This document shows positions 14,695 to 23,786 of a DNA stretch of 64,000 nucleotides, one piece after another. A program made the translations under genes and the position numbers. The notes beneath the pieces were generated by a model that saw only the letters and a program-made list of their open reading frames with translations, was not told where the DNA came from and searched no databases. Position 1 is the stretch's first letter, and each line of letters begins with the position of its first letter. Source of the DNA: G963665595 sp963665595 (GTDB taxonomy: Bacteria > Actinomycetota > Coriobacteriia > Coriobacteriales > CADBOM01); assembly GCA_963665595.2 (NCBI GenBank), contig CAXXJK010000004.1, forward strand, positions 372,001 through 436,000, in the 5' to 3' direction.

Positions 14695-16980
14695 CTATCT
14701 AGCCTTACCCTTAACGAACGGTCTGATAGTTTCTTTGCAGCAATCTTCTGGATCGCACTTATAAATTTTGCAAAGAACGGCTTCGACATCTGAGCCATAG
14801 CCAGTTGGTCCCTGATGACCGGGTTCGATCAAAAGATTCGGGTTGACATCCCAGCAGCCATACATGGGGTCTTCATGCGGATCCATCTCGGGGAACCACC
14901 AACCAGAGTTGACATTTGCCATACCGTACAGCAAGGTTGCAGTCGGCTTTGCACGATGTTTTATGCGCCCAACGTTGCTCTCGATCCAAAGCCAATCGCC
15001 TTCATTAATGTCGTTATCCTTGCACCACTTATCATTGAGCTCTACCTGTGGATCAGGCTGGATCTCACGCAGTTTCGGATTATCACGATGCTCAGAATGG
15101 AAGAACTGAATGTTACGGGTGCCCGTCATGCAGATAACCGGGTATTCTTTGTAAAGCTCCGGAGTAGTGTAGGGACCGTAGAATGGCTCTGCTGCATACG
15201 GCATAGGATTGTCGTTGATTGTCTGAGAAAATACGGAATACAGCTCGACACGGCCGGTAGACGTATTGAAACCAGGAGTTCCGTCTCTGCGCAGCGAACC
15301 CGTTTCGTACCGCTTATATTCCAAGCCAGGATACATCCAATTGCGTTTGCGAATATCGCGCCACTTCATGCCGGACTTCTTTACTAACTCGTCAAAAATC
15401 TCCTCGTCGCTCTCCCATGGCCACATATCTTTGTTGAAGCGCTGGCCGATAAGTAATGCGATTTCAGCATCGCTTTTTGGCTCGCCTTTGATTTTCAAAC
15501 CTTCGACCGGAGAGATGGCACACGCACCGGTCCGCTTTGCTATCATGCCAACCTTTTCAACAGCCATCTTGACCGGCAACACAACGTCTGCCACAGTCTG
15601 AATGGTCGGAGTCATCTGGTAGTCGCACACAACAATGAACTCCAGTTTGTCAATAACAGGATAGACGCGGCTCAAATCCATAGCGCTCATGCAGCACAAA
15701 GGATTAGTACCAAACATGATGGCACCGCGATATTCGTACGGATCGCCCGTCTCTGCTTGGAGAATCTGCAAATCGGGCTGATCGAGAACCATACCCATAC
15801 GCATGAACGGATACTTATCGTAGCCAACCAGATCTTTCTGAGCTTCCTCAGGCAACTCCTTGAATCCCCAGCTAAAATAACTGAAATCATACGGAGGAGC
15901 GGTAAAGATCTGACCACCCGGAACATCGATGTCGTTGCAAATAGCAAGCATCGCAATAACAGCGCGAACACCGGCAATGCCGTGCATCTGCTGGTCGAAG
16001 GACAGACCGAACTGAACAGCGGTGTTGTTACCAGCGGCGAACAAACGCGCGGCCTCTACAACGATATCCTTGTCGACCCAGGCGCGCTCGCATAGTTCGT
16101 CCACGTCGTATTCCTTGCAGCGTTCCGCTAAAGCCTCAAACCCATAGGTCCATTTTTCAACAAAGTCATGATCGTAGAGGTCTTCTTCGATAACCGTCTT
16201 GAGCATTGCCATAGCGATCAAGGAGTCAACGCAGGGACGCGGTTGAATCCAGATGTCAGCGCGCGCAGCCATCCAAGTAAGACGCGGGTCGACCACAACA
16301 AGCTTGGTACCACGCTTCATGCACTGAACAATCCAGTCGCCGAAGAAACCATCGGAAGAAGACTGAACCGGGTTGCAGCCCCAATTAAACAAAACCTCAG
16401 GAATCTTGTAAGTCGGATTATCAAAACGATCCTCATGACACTCGGAGCAGTCTGGCATCATATACTCGCCAACCCCTGCAGTGTATGCGACAAGGCGGGG
16501 CATCCAGCAAGCTAAACCAGAGAAATAGCTTACGACATGGGGAGAACCCATCGAGTAAATCAAACGCTGAGACTGCCACAAAATATCACGACCGGTGCCA
16601 CAAAAAGACTGAAGCGTCTTTGCACCATACGTTTTGATAATCTCCTTAAACTTGGTCTCGATGAGATCCAAAGCCTCGTCCCACGTAATCTGCTTCCATG
16701 CGTCCGGATTGCCACGCTCAGAAGGATCACGCTTCATGGGATAAAGCAAGCGATCTGGCCTGTTCACTTCATAGGGCATAGCTGCGCAACGCGGACAAAT
16801 ATGCCCTTGGTTAAACGGATGTTCAGGATCGCCTTCAACCTTTTCGAGCTTTCCGTCTTTAACATAAGCCAAAACGCCGCAGCCCGCATGACAACCAGGT
16901 GCCGACCAGATGGTCGTGCGAGTTACCTGATATCCATCTTCTTCCCAGGACGTTGGCAAATTAGTCTTATCTTTGGCCAT
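14695..16980 (-). CDS. Molybdopterin (bis-MGD) oxidoreductase/hydroxylase, DMSO-reductase superfamily (copy 2)
   Basis: A 761-residue catalytic subunit clearly paralogous to the enzyme at 6805-9042 (shared WEEDGY, SAPGCH.GCGVL, KVEGDPEHP.NQG, GLACWMPR, QSSSDGF, LTWMAARA, GHQGPTG). C158 is the presumed Mo ligand. N-terminal Cys are C30, C34, C62 and C65; the position equivalent to C35 of copy 1 is Ala38, so an N-terminal Fe-S cluster, if present, has unusual ligation. There is no signal peptide, so a cytoplasmic complex with the small Fe-S protein is expected. A GGAGATGGAAAG-type ribosome site precedes the ATG. Divergence from copy 1 in the middle of the protein suggests a different substrate. 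It may be a dehydroxylase or transhydroxylase, unproven. Confidence 0.88.
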   Translation of the reverse strand: MAKDKTNLPTSWEEDGYQVTRTTIWSAPGCHAGCGVLAYVKDGKLEKVEGDPEHPFNQGHICPRCAAMPYEVNRPDRLLYPMKRDPSERGNPDAWKQITWDEALDLIETKFKEIIKTYGAKTLQSFCGTGRDILWQSQRLIYSMGSPHVVSYFSGLACWMPRLVAYTAGVGEYMMPDCSECHEDRFDNPTYKIPEVLFNWGCNPVQSSSDGFFGDWIVQCMKRGTKLVVVDPRLTWMAARADIWIQPRPCVDSLIAMAMLKTVIEEDLYDHDFVEKWTYGFEALAERCKEYDVDELCERAWVDKDIVVEAARLFAAGNNTAVQFGLSFDQQMHGIAGVRAVIAMLAICNDIDVPGGQIFTAPPYDFSYFSWGFKELPEEAQKDLVGYDKYPFMRMGMVLDQPDLQILQAETGDPYEYRGAIMFGTNPLCCMSAMDLSRVYPVIDKLEFIVVCDYQMTPTIQTVADVVLPVKMAVEKVGMIAKRTGACAISPVEGLKIKGEPKSDAEIALLIGQRFNKDMWPWESDEEIFDELVKKSGMKWRDIRKRNWMYPGLEYKRYETGSLRRDGTPGFNTSTGRVELYSVFSQTINDNPMPYAAEPFYGPYTTPELYKEYPVICMTGTRNIQFFHSEHRDNPKLREIQPDPQVELNDKWCKDNDINEGDWLWIESNVGRIKHRAKPTATLLYGMANVNSGWWFPEMDPHEDPMYGCWDVNPNLLIEPGHQGPTGYGSDVEAVLCKIYKCDPEDCCKETIRPFVKGKAR

Positions 16981-17194
16981 CTTTCCATCTCCTTTCTTGC
17001 TTCTCCTTGTATTCCTCTGAATGGTTAAGACCTTCTTGAATATTCAGAGAAACTTCGTATGAATGGGTCTGGACTATGAATTGCTCACCTCGCTCTCCCC
17101 AGCCGTCGATAGTTGCATTACCCACTACTCGTGCAGCGGCCATCAGCATCGCATCGTCTTCAGATGCTCGGCCACAAGAGATACCGCTTATCAA
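16967..17194 (-). CDS. Possible small ORF upstream of molybdoenzyme (doubtful)
   Basis: A 75-codon frame (TTG start, with inner ATG codons) ending 14 bases inside the molybdoenzyme gene. The product would be soluble, with no recognisable domain, and the last third is rich in Glu, Lys and Arg. It may be a leader peptide translated ahead of the enzyme, a remnant, or chance. A 12-bp dyad lies across its start. I give it only because it is the sole open frame in the upstream gap and ends in a coupling-like overlap. Confidence 0.22.
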   Translation of the reverse strand: MISGISCGRASEDDAMLMAAARVVGNATIDGWGERGEQFIVQTHSYEVSLNIQEGLNHSEEYKEKQERRWKDGQR

Positions 17195-17213
17195 ACGATC
17201 AATCTCTTGTGGC
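17171..17213. promoter_or_regulatory. 12-bp dyad upstream of molybdoenzyme operon
   Basis: GCCACAAGAGAT at 17171-17182 and ATCTCTTGTGGC at 17202-17213 are exact reverse complements with a 19-base spacer. It lies about 190 bases upstream of the molybdoenzyme start. It could be the operator of a LuxR-type activator or a leader hairpin. No second copy was noticed upstream of the first molybdoenzyme. Confidence 0.4.
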
Positions 17214-17440
17214 TAAAATAAGACACCCAAAGAAAACGGTAAATTGAACCAACATACCGAATTCAATTGGCTTGATAGGAAATTTTGGGAAAAGAGTTAG
17301 TGAAGAAGACTATTAGTCTATTGGTACTAATAGCCCCATTTTTCTCGTAAAACGCCGATTATATGCAGGCAGAGCACTTTATCTGAAAAATCTTTCTCTC
17401 ATGCCTCATCTGATGATTTGAATCAGGCGAGCATAGAGAA

Positions 17441-17470
17441 AACCCGGAGCTCTTCTACGAGCTCCGGGTT
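17441..17470 (-). terminator. Rho-independent terminator of glycosyltransferase gene
   Basis: AACCCGGAGCTC at 17441-17452 pairs exactly with GAGCTCCGGGTT at 17459-17470 across a 6-base loop. On the minus strand the stem is followed by TTTTCTCT, a classical intrinsic terminator, 38 bases after the glycosyltransferase stop. Confidence 0.88.
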
Positions 17471-17508
17471 CAGAGTACCGTCATAACCGGGTGAATCAAT
17501 ACGATTTC

Positions 17509-19158
17509 TTACGGCTTCAGGATACGCCAGCTACGCAACATCTGAAATATCCGTCGGAGCATACCAAACACCGGTACCGCCGTCATAGCCGCCAAGGTAA
17601 ACCAGCTGACATTTATGACCGTATCGATGATGTCACCCGGAACAAAACGTACCGCGAGCATCAGTAAACACATAGGGACCGTCGTAGCAGCAAGGATGAT
17701 AAGCCAACCTGAAATGGAAGTCTTTTTCAATCCCTCTTCAGCCAATGCCTGGTTTTTCCAGCCGTCACGTTTGATGTTGAGGATACTCACTACAACGGAA
17801 TCCAACCAAACCGAGAGAGTCCTCAAATAATAGAGTTCGTCCGGGAGAAACAACAAAGAACGCGTGACTTCTCCAAAACGACGATTGGGCACCTTCAAAG
17901 AAACAAGGAACGATTGCAAGATCGCCAATCCCATGGGAATGAGCCAAAACGGTATGAAGGAAAACTTGTTCATAGCAAAACTCGTAGCAACCAAGCAGAC
18001 GAAGCCTATCCGGATAAGCAGATTCCAGCCCAAAACCAACTGGTCAAACCAACGGCGACCATCCCTAATAGGATGAAACTCGCGCGAAAGATCTTCAAGA
18101 TGTCCGTCTTGCCATTTGCGACGCTGTTGATGCCACGACGCTGAGTTAAGCATTGCGCCAACCCATGCGCGCGCCTTTGCGCTTGTCTTTGTCTGATATC
18201 CCAGCTTCTGCAGCGCACGCGTAAGCTCAGCATCTTCAACCTTTGAACGGACGTCCCAAGGAGCGTTTCCGTAGGTGTTTTCAGCCGCTTGGCGCAGTGC
18301 CTTGACACGAAACAGCGTCGCTTGACCGCCCAGAATATCTGAAGTAAAACCATGGAGCTGTTGCTTGATACCGGTCATGGCAAATTCATGCCGTTGCGAA
18401 TAGAGGAGAGATTTCTCTGATCTCGTAAGTTTTTCTTCGCCTACCTGAAATCCGTAGCGAGCCATAACACCGGCCGCTTTCGGCTCTTTGAAAATGTCGT
18501 CTTCAAGATAGTCGACCATATTTTCATCGCAGATAACATCAGCGTCGACACCTAGGATGAAATCATCGTTGCCTAAGGTGTTGCAGTAGTGCTTGAATGC
18601 CCAGTTCAGTGCGTTTACTTTTCCCGCGAGCCCTTTTGGATACTCCAGGACCACTTGGTCAAATACGCAGGCATAGGGCAAGACCTTGTTATAGGCGGTC
18701 AGATCTTTGGTTGTTCCGTTTATAACCACCACAATCTTGTCTATCGGCCTGCTCTGGAGAAGTAAACTTTCGAGAGTCTTGTCGATATCCGCTTCTTTTT
18801 CAAACGTTGGAACGATGCAGACAATCTTTCTTACCAGCTGCTGTGCTTCTCGCTCCTGCTTGACAAATATCTTTCTCAGCTCACCAACACCGGTTTTCAT
18901 GATGTCTTGGAGGCGCGCAAACACCGTCCTCGTCTCAACCGTGTAAGGCACAGAGGTTTTTACCACCAAGCTGTTGACATGACGCTCGGATTCATCGAGA
19001 TCAGAACTGAGCCGCGGACGAGTCTCTTTGGGCATACTCATCTGCTCGAGAAGCACCTGCTGCGCTTCCGCTATCAAATAGCGTATACGCTTCAGGTCAT
19101 TCTTCTCCTGAAGAAGCTCAATCTCTTGGCTCTCTATAACTGTATCAGCGCGTGCCAT
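17509..19158 (-). CDS. Membrane GT2 glycosyltransferase (processive type)
   Basis: A 549-residue protein. Residues 1-100 form a predicted coiled-coil N-terminus rich in Glu, Gln and Leu. A GT-A domain follows at about 105-370 with IVPTFEKE, DADV (metal-binding Asp), the ED acceptor motif in SKVEDAEL and a QQRRKWQDG motif of the QxxRW type. Four to five C-terminal membrane helices end the protein. The D,D,D,QxxRW pattern is that of processive or polyprenyl-coupled glycosyltransferases such as cellulose, hyaluronan or poly-GlcNAc synthases. It is monocistronic, with its own terminator. The start at 19158 has AGAGGAA before it. It probably makes an envelope polysaccharide. The product cannot be read. 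Confidence 0.85.
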   Translation of the reverse strand: MARADTVIESQEIELLQEKNDLKRIRYLIAEAQQVLLEQMSMPKETRPRLSSDLDESERHVNSLVVKTSVPYTVETRTVFARLQDIMKTGVGELRKIFVKQEREAQQLVRKIVCIVPTFEKEADIDKTLESLLLQSRPIDKIVVVINGTTKDLTAYNKVLPYACVFDQVVLEYPKGLAGKVNALNWAFKHYCNTLGNDDFILGVDADVICDENMVDYLEDDIFKEPKAAGVMARYGFQVGEEKLTRSEKSLLYSQRHEFAMTGIKQQLHGFTSDILGGQATLFRVKALRQAAENTYGNAPWDVRSKVEDAELTRALQKLGYQTKTSAKARAWVGAMLNSASWHQQRRKWQDGHLEDLSREFHPIRDGRRWFDQLVLGWNLLIRIGFVCLVATSFAMNKFSFIPFWLIPMGLAILQSFLVSLKVPNRRFGEVTRSLLFLPDELYYLRTLSVWLDSVVVSILNIKRDGWKNQALAEEGLKKTSISGWLIILAATTVPMCLLMLAVRFVPGDIIDTVINVSWFTLAAMTAVPVFGMLRRIFQMLRSWRILKP

Positions 19159-19588
19159 AACAGTTCCTCTACGACTCCTCATTACCGATAATTGTCAAAC
19201 CATCTGGTTATAAAATAGTTGGCGCAAGACGACGCGGGGGGAAACAAAATCATGTTCCCACGGACTATTAGAAGAGTGTTTGGTATCGTTAATGTATATA
19301 CTACCATGCAGGTTTTGGTTTCTAATTGGTCTAGCGTATAATACGTGGTGTGACCAATGCATACATGAAGAAATTGAGTAAAAATTGTATTTATACGGAT
19401 ACTATGAATTTAAGAATATTTATTTCAATAATAGGAATTTACCTTGTAATAAAAGGAACGTATAAAAATAGCCTTGAAGAATATGTGAATGCCTTTTCGA
19501 CACATACGATATGTGGGTATAAAAAGAGACAATCACGCATAATTGTGTATGGTAATTTTTATCAAAACTCAAGCTCAAAAACACGCAC
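19159..19588. other. AT-rich intergenic region
   Basis: 430 bases between the glycosyltransferase start and the end of the pilus locus. Positions about 19330-19570 are clearly AT-rich compared with the flanks. It should contain the glycosyltransferase promoter. A plus-strand open frame here has no ribosome site and runs into the sortase gene, so it is not called. Confidence 0.5.
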
Positions 19589-20209
19589 TCAGGGGGATAT
19601 GACCCGTTCACATCTGACGGTGACACGATTGTTGCCATCGAGGGTACAGGTAAAGAGCGTGAGATCCCAGTTTCCTTCCTCCATTTTCAGAGCATCATTG
19701 CCGTTCAACGTTTCTAAGCCCACCACCTTATACGTATAGATAGAGCCAACCGTATCAGTAAACACGATACTGTCTCCTGCTTGAAGTTGAGAAAGCATAC
19801 CAAAGTGTCTCCGGTAATTGTGCCCTGCGATGATCATCGAATTGTCTAGAATAGAACCTTCATAGCAACACGGCGCAAGTCTCAGCAGCGAATAATCCCA
19901 GTTTTTCAAAATGGGGAGAGAAAGGTCAAGAGAGGGAATGTCTAACACACCAATATAATCTTGACCATCGATCTGAACCGATTGCATCTCTGTAGCAGTA
20001 GCGGCGCTATACCCGCCACCCAGCGTGCCATAGCCCGGAATGATCCCCTGGAGAATCGACGCTGTTTGCTCGCTTTGCTTGTCGGCACGCATTTCGTCAA
20101 AGATATTGAAGCACGTCAAGGCTAGGGCACCCACAAGAAGTAGCGCACCAAGCGCCATGAAGGCAGCTCCTGATTTATTTTTTGTGCGCTTCATCATGAT
20201 GTTTAGCAT
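19589..20209 (-). CDS. Sortase (second enzyme of the pilus locus)
   Basis: A 206-residue membrane-bound transpeptidase. An N-terminal hydrophobic anchor lies at about 14-34, followed by the sortase barrel with catalytic H130 (AGHNY), C188 (LTLFTCT) and R195 (NNRVTVRC). It lacks the N-terminal lid and C-terminal membrane helix of class C pilin polymerases, so it may be the housekeeping-like enzyme that joins the LPQTG protein or the finished pilus to the wall. The class is uncertain. The start overlaps the Cna_B protein gene by 35 bases; an internal Met (20197) is equally possible. Last gene of the pilus locus. Confidence 0.88.
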   Translation of the reverse strand: MLNIMMKRTKNKSGAAFMALGALLLVGALALTCFNIFDEMRADKQSEQTASILQGIIPGYGTLGGGYSAATATEMQSVQIDGQDYIGVLDIPSLDLSLPILKNWDYSLLRLAPCCYEGSILDNSMIIAGHNYRRHFGMLSQLQAGDSIVFTDTVGSIYTYKVVGLETLNGNDALKMEEGNWDLTLFTCTLDGNNRVTVRCERVISP

Positions 20210-21158
20210 ATTTCTTCCACCCTATACCAAAGAGGAGAAGGCCCATCACCGCTAAAGCCGAAACCGGCCACCACAACACGCCCGTCTGGGGAAGAGTGGA
20301 GTTTTTGCCCGGTACTTTAGGGGTGTCAACAGAGGTGTTGGTAATAGTCAGGGTGGTGTGATTGCTACTATAGGTGACCGTATAGACATCGGATACGTTT
20401 TTCTCAATAACTGTCCAGGTGTATCGATCGCTTAAGCTACTCCAGGTGTGCCTCCAATAGTTGGCGGCAGTCAATGTGTATGTAGCATAAGGCGCGCCAT
20501 CTTTAAGCAAAACAACATCAATGCCAGCAGGGCGCGCAGACGCGTTATTGTTGTCATTCCAAACTTTGATGATGCTGATGTCAACGGGGTTATCGTCTAT
20601 CGTAGTGGCCGACAGCTTGGGTGCAGCACTCACCTCGTAAGTCCACGTTGTATTTCCTGAAAGATTGGGTAGCGAAACGAGAAACGGTGCCACGGTATAG
20701 ATTGTGTTGTCTATCGTGATTCTCTGCCCCATAATCAGGTAGAGACCGGTTTGTAGAGTGCTAAAATCCGCATGACCTTTGTTGTCTGTCGTTTGGGTCA
20801 TGAGAGCTGAAATATTATCAAACCCCACATAGTTCGCCAGTGTGTTCGCCGCTGTGTTCCATCCGGAAGAATCCAGATTGTTTACGTTTACCTTATAACC
20901 AGCAAAGTCTCCGCTGAGGGTAAACATAACTGTTTCAGACACGTCAGCAACACGATATATCTGAAACGTCATACCCGGTAGCGCACTACCATCATATGAA
21001 CAATCGAGTTTCATCGAACAGGCTTTGTCCGTGTCAATCGTCGTCAAGGCAAATGCCTGAGATGCCAAGGTAACAGCCGATACGAGCGACAGGCACATCG
21101 CTACCATCACTATGAGCAGACGTTTTTTTCCAAACAGTATGCTATCTATTGTTGACAC
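20175..21158 (-). CDS. LPQTG-anchored Cna_B-domain surface protein (minor pilin)
   Basis: A 327-residue secreted protein with a signal peptide to about residue 38 (hydrophobic core followed by SQAFA), a first beta-sandwich at about 45-185 similar to prealbumin-like pilin domains, a Cna_B domain at about 190-275 (ISIIKVWNDNNNASARPAG...), then LPQTG near 287, a hydrophobic helix and a Lys/His-rich tail. The sorting signal marks it as a sortase substrate. Its size suits a pilus base or ancillary pilin. The gene overlaps the end of the class C sortase gene by 17 bases. Confidence 0.88.
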   Translation of the reverse strand: MSTIDSILFGKKRLLIVMVAMCLSLVSAVTLASQAFALTTIDTDKACSMKLDCSYDGSALPGMTFQIYRVADVSETVMFTLSGDFAGYKVNVNNLDSSGWNTAANTLANYVGFDNISALMTQTTDNKGHADFSTLQTGLYLIMGQRITIDNTIYTVAPFLVSLPNLSGNTTWTYEVSAAPKLSATTIDDNPVDISIIKVWNDNNNASARPAGIDVVLLKDGAPYATYTLTAANYWRHTWSSLSDRYTWTVIEKNVSDVYTVTYSSNHTTLTITNTSVDTPKVPGKNSTLPQTGVLWWPVSALAVMGLLLFGIGWKKYAKHHDEAHKK

Positions 21159-21996
21159 CTCCCTTCCTGCTTTTTGCCTTTATCTTGCTGCTCACAACTA
21201 AAAATCTTATGAACAAACCTATCAATACTGGCAGGGCCGCGACGCAGGCCGTCGTCGTAGGGTTAATCTCTATAGCGTCAGCGCTTATCTGCAGACGCTG
21301 CGAAGATTTTTCGTCGTATTGCACGCGTGTCCCCCTAACCAGCAACCTTTGAGTATTGATACCATAGGGTGTACAGGTAACCAACGTGCAGTAGTCCTGG
21401 CCCTCCACTATGTTCAAAGCACTCGTGTCGTCGGGCTCAACCACCAGAATCTGATCAACCCGATACGCCAATACCTCACCCAGTGTGTGAATAAAAAACG
21501 TGTCCCCTATCGTCATCTTGTCCAAATCTGTGAACAATTTGCTCGAAGGCAACCCCCTATGGCCAGACAAGACACAGTGTGTGCTCTGCCCGCCAATGGG
21601 TAAAGACGAACCTTCAACATGACCCACACCAACCTCTAGCACAGAATCACTGGTGCTGTGATAGATGGGTAACCGCACATCAAGCGAATCTATCTCGATA
21701 TACCCCATAACCCCCGTACCAAACGGGTTCATCAGATCATCGTAGCCTGATGTAGCCTTACTCGACTCAAGAAAGCTATTGGGATTAGCCGCAAGCCCCT
21801 GATTGTAGGCAACGGCCTCTCGCATCTGAGCAGTATAGTCTGAAGTTGTCAAACCAGATACGTCATCTTCATAGTTTGCGATTACACGACTCTGATGAGA
21901 TGTATTAATGTAATCGCTCACTACGGGGTATAAAACCAGAGAGAAGCCTATCAGAAATACCATCATGAGTACGAACGTGGAGAGATGCTTTTTCAT
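21142..21996 (-). CDS. Class C sortase (pilin polymerase)
   Basis: A 284-residue sortase with an N-terminal membrane helix, a lid-like segment before the barrel (DLMNPFG near 87-93, resembling the DPW/DPF lid), catalytic H146 (SGHRGL), C208 (TLVTCTPYG) and R217 (QRLLVRG), and a C-terminal membrane helix at about 243-268 followed by basic residues. These are class C features. The enzyme cleaves LPxTG-type motifs of pilins and links them through a pilin Lys. It lies between the backbone pilin and minor pilin genes. The lid Asp appears replaced by Asn, which could alter self-inhibition. Confidence 0.92.
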   Translation of the reverse strand: MKKHLSTFVLMMVFLIGFSLVLYPVVSDYINTSHQSRVIANYEDDVSGLTTSDYTAQMREAVAYNQGLAANPNSFLESSKATSGYDDLMNPFGTGVMGYIEIDSLDVRLPIYHSTSDSVLEVGVGHVEGSSLPIGGQSTHCVLSGHRGLPSSKLFTDLDKMTIGDTFFIHTLGEVLAYRVDQILVVEPDDTSALNIVEGQDYCTLVTCTPYGINTQRLLVRGTRVQYDEKSSQRLQISADAIEINPTTTACVAALPVLIGLFIRFLVVSSKIKAKSRKGGVNNR

Positions 21997-22054
21997 AAAA
22001 TTCCCTGCTGATCGGGCGGCGGGATATTCCCGCCGCCGTCAAGGCAGAATCGCG

Positions 22055-23710
22055 TTACTGGCGACCCTTCATCTTTCTTTTCATGATGAGAAGGGCACAG
22101 GCACCTGCAATCAAAACCAGACCGCCTGCAATAAAGATGACCGTACCAACGCCACCGGTGATAGGCAACGAGAAACCTGCTTGGTTGATAACTGTCAGCT
22201 TGGAACCACCATTGACAGTTGAACCTTTCAACTGGTCATTGGTTGCATCAGGTATATGCCCATCCACATACTGCGTGGCATTATAAGAAGACACAATAGC
22301 CACGCTCACCGGCTCGAGCAGACGGTTATAGCCAGTTGGCTCATTAACCTCAACCAGATAATATGTCCCCTGATCGAGTCCCTTTATGGCATACGCACCG
22401 GATGAATCGCCTGCGAGAACAGATGTGGTACCTTTTGAGTCCAGCGCATAGGTGCCGTCGCTACCGGTAAACGTAAAGGCTTTAGCCAGATTGGCAGCAG
22501 AAGGATTGCTGGCAGCAGCAGCTGCATCTGACTGATTGGCAAACAGAGCAAATGTTGCACCCGTCAACGCCGCATGAGCGGTATCCACCTTGCTTACGGG
22601 TAGAGCAAAAGTAAAGACTACTACTTCGTCTTTAGGTGTTTGGCCGTGATCGGTCGTGCCAAGCCCCGAATTGTTTGGGTTATTGCTATAGGTCAGGTAA
22701 ACCTCATTCGGGTTGCCAGGATTACCGATAACGGCATCGGTGGTAAGAGTCGCATTGTATTCCACTACGATATAGCCATTGTCGCTCACACCGGCAACAC
22801 TCTTGAGATCATCAAACGTAAGGCTAAAACCATTACCTGCACTCTGAAGCTTGTAAGCAGTAGAAGGTATCAGCGTGCCACCTGCGCCGGTTGATGCGCT
22901 GGTCTCGACATTGTACATCGCACCGCTTGAGACAAAATAGACCTTGACGCTATTGCTGTTGAAAGACAGTGCCGTCGAAAGGGTATCGGTAATCTGATAA
23001 TAATAGGTCTGGTAGTTGCTCATATTAGGAACAAGGCCCACAAGACGAAACGGTACTGCTGAACCCATGCTGTAATCGGCAGCGTCGTTCCAGGTGCCCG
23101 CATAGGTAGGATCGTTATTTTCAAAAACCTTCTTAGCAATTGCTGGTGTATCCGTCTTAGCAGAAACCGTCACATCACCTAAAACTTGAAGAATATACTT
23201 CGTATAGGCATTGTTTGTAGGATTGCTTGAAAATGCTGCTTCATCGACAAAATAATACCCATCAGGTAATCCCGAAATGGTATAGGTATAGGGGCCACTA
23301 CCCGTAGGCGTACCAGAATCAGAGTGAGTGGCGGTCAGATAGTCCACAACAATAGCTGCAAATGCATCGCCAAAACCAGAATCTGTTATACCGCTGATAG
23401 CAGTTGCAGTGTCTGCAGCAGTCGTGCAGCTGGCAAAAGCGCTTCCGTAGGTAGCGTCGCTCTTCAACGCGCTCAGAAGTCCGCCGCCATTTACGCCGCT
23501 ACCCCAAGTAACATTGGAGAGAATCTTCTCTCCAGCAGAGTTCTCTGAGTAGGTACCCGCAAAAACCTGATATGCCTGATAGGTATGACCGCTCGTTTCA
23601 GAGGTGATGGTCATAGTGTGAGTGGACGCCGCGTAAGCAGGAATCCCGGACACTCCCAGGAGCATGACCACCGTAAGAAGCATGCTCGATAGTTTTTTTA
23701 ATCGTTTCAT
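22055..23710 (-). CDS. Major (backbone) pilin with isopeptide D2 domains, LPITG
   Basis: A 551-residue secreted protein. The signal peptide is residues 1-27 (ending AYAA). Fimbrial-type beta domains follow, then a D2-type isopeptide domain at about 190-370 and a C-terminal Cna_B/prealbumin-like domain at about 375-490 with the E-box-like YYLVEVNEPTGY. The sorting signal is LPITG near residue 517, then a hydrophobic helix and KRKMKGR. The KVDTA motif and the repeated Lys/Asn/Glu pattern suit internal isopeptide bonds. It is the obvious polymerising subunit for the adjacent class C sortase. It is preceded by the adhesin gene, as in many Gram-positive pilus loci. Confidence 0.9.
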   Translation of the reverse strand: MKRLKKLSSMLLTVVMLLGVSGIPAYAASTHTMTITSETSGHTYQAYQVFAGTYSENSAGEKILSNVTWGSGVNGGGLLSALKSDATYGSAFASCTTAADTATAISGITDSGFGDAFAAIVVDYLTATHSDSGTPTGSGPYTYTISGLPDGYYFVDEAAFSSNPTNNAYTKYILQVLGDVTVSAKTDTPAIAKKVFENNDPTYAGTWNDAADYSMGSAVPFRLVGLVPNMSNYQTYYYQITDTLSTALSFNSNSVKVYFVSSGAMYNVETSASTGAGGTLIPSTAYKLQSAGNGFSLTFDDLKSVAGVSDNGYIVVEYNATLTTDAVIGNPGNPNEVYLTYSNNPNNSGLGTTDHGQTPKDEVVVFTFALPVSKVDTAHAALTGATFALFANQSDAAAAASNPSAANLAKAFTFTGSDGTYALDSKGTTSVLAGDSSGAYAIKGLDQGTYYLVEVNEPTGYNRLLEPVSVAIVSSYNATQYVDGHIPDATNDQLKGSTVNGGSKLTVINQAGFSLPITGGVGTVIFIAGGLVLIAGACALLIMKRKMKGRQ

Positions 23711-23786
23711 ATCTGTGTATATCCCTCTTTCTCATTTGTTAAGACTATCCTGTATTGCCCGTGCCGACTGCTCATCGTGAGCAGAA

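Larger units (their letters stand above)
16981..17508. other. Intergenic region upstream of second molybdoenzyme operon
   Basis: 528 bases that contain the doubtful small ORF, a 12-bp dyad at 17171-17213, an AT-rich stretch from 17214 to about 17400 likely to hold the operon promoter, and the terminator of the glycosyltransferase gene at 17441-17470. No confident -35/-10 pair was called. Confidence 0.5.

Noticed and set aside
19350..19739. 129-codon plus-strand open frame
   Set aside because: AT-rich, no ribosome site, and its 3' half overlaps the sortase gene. Composition effect.
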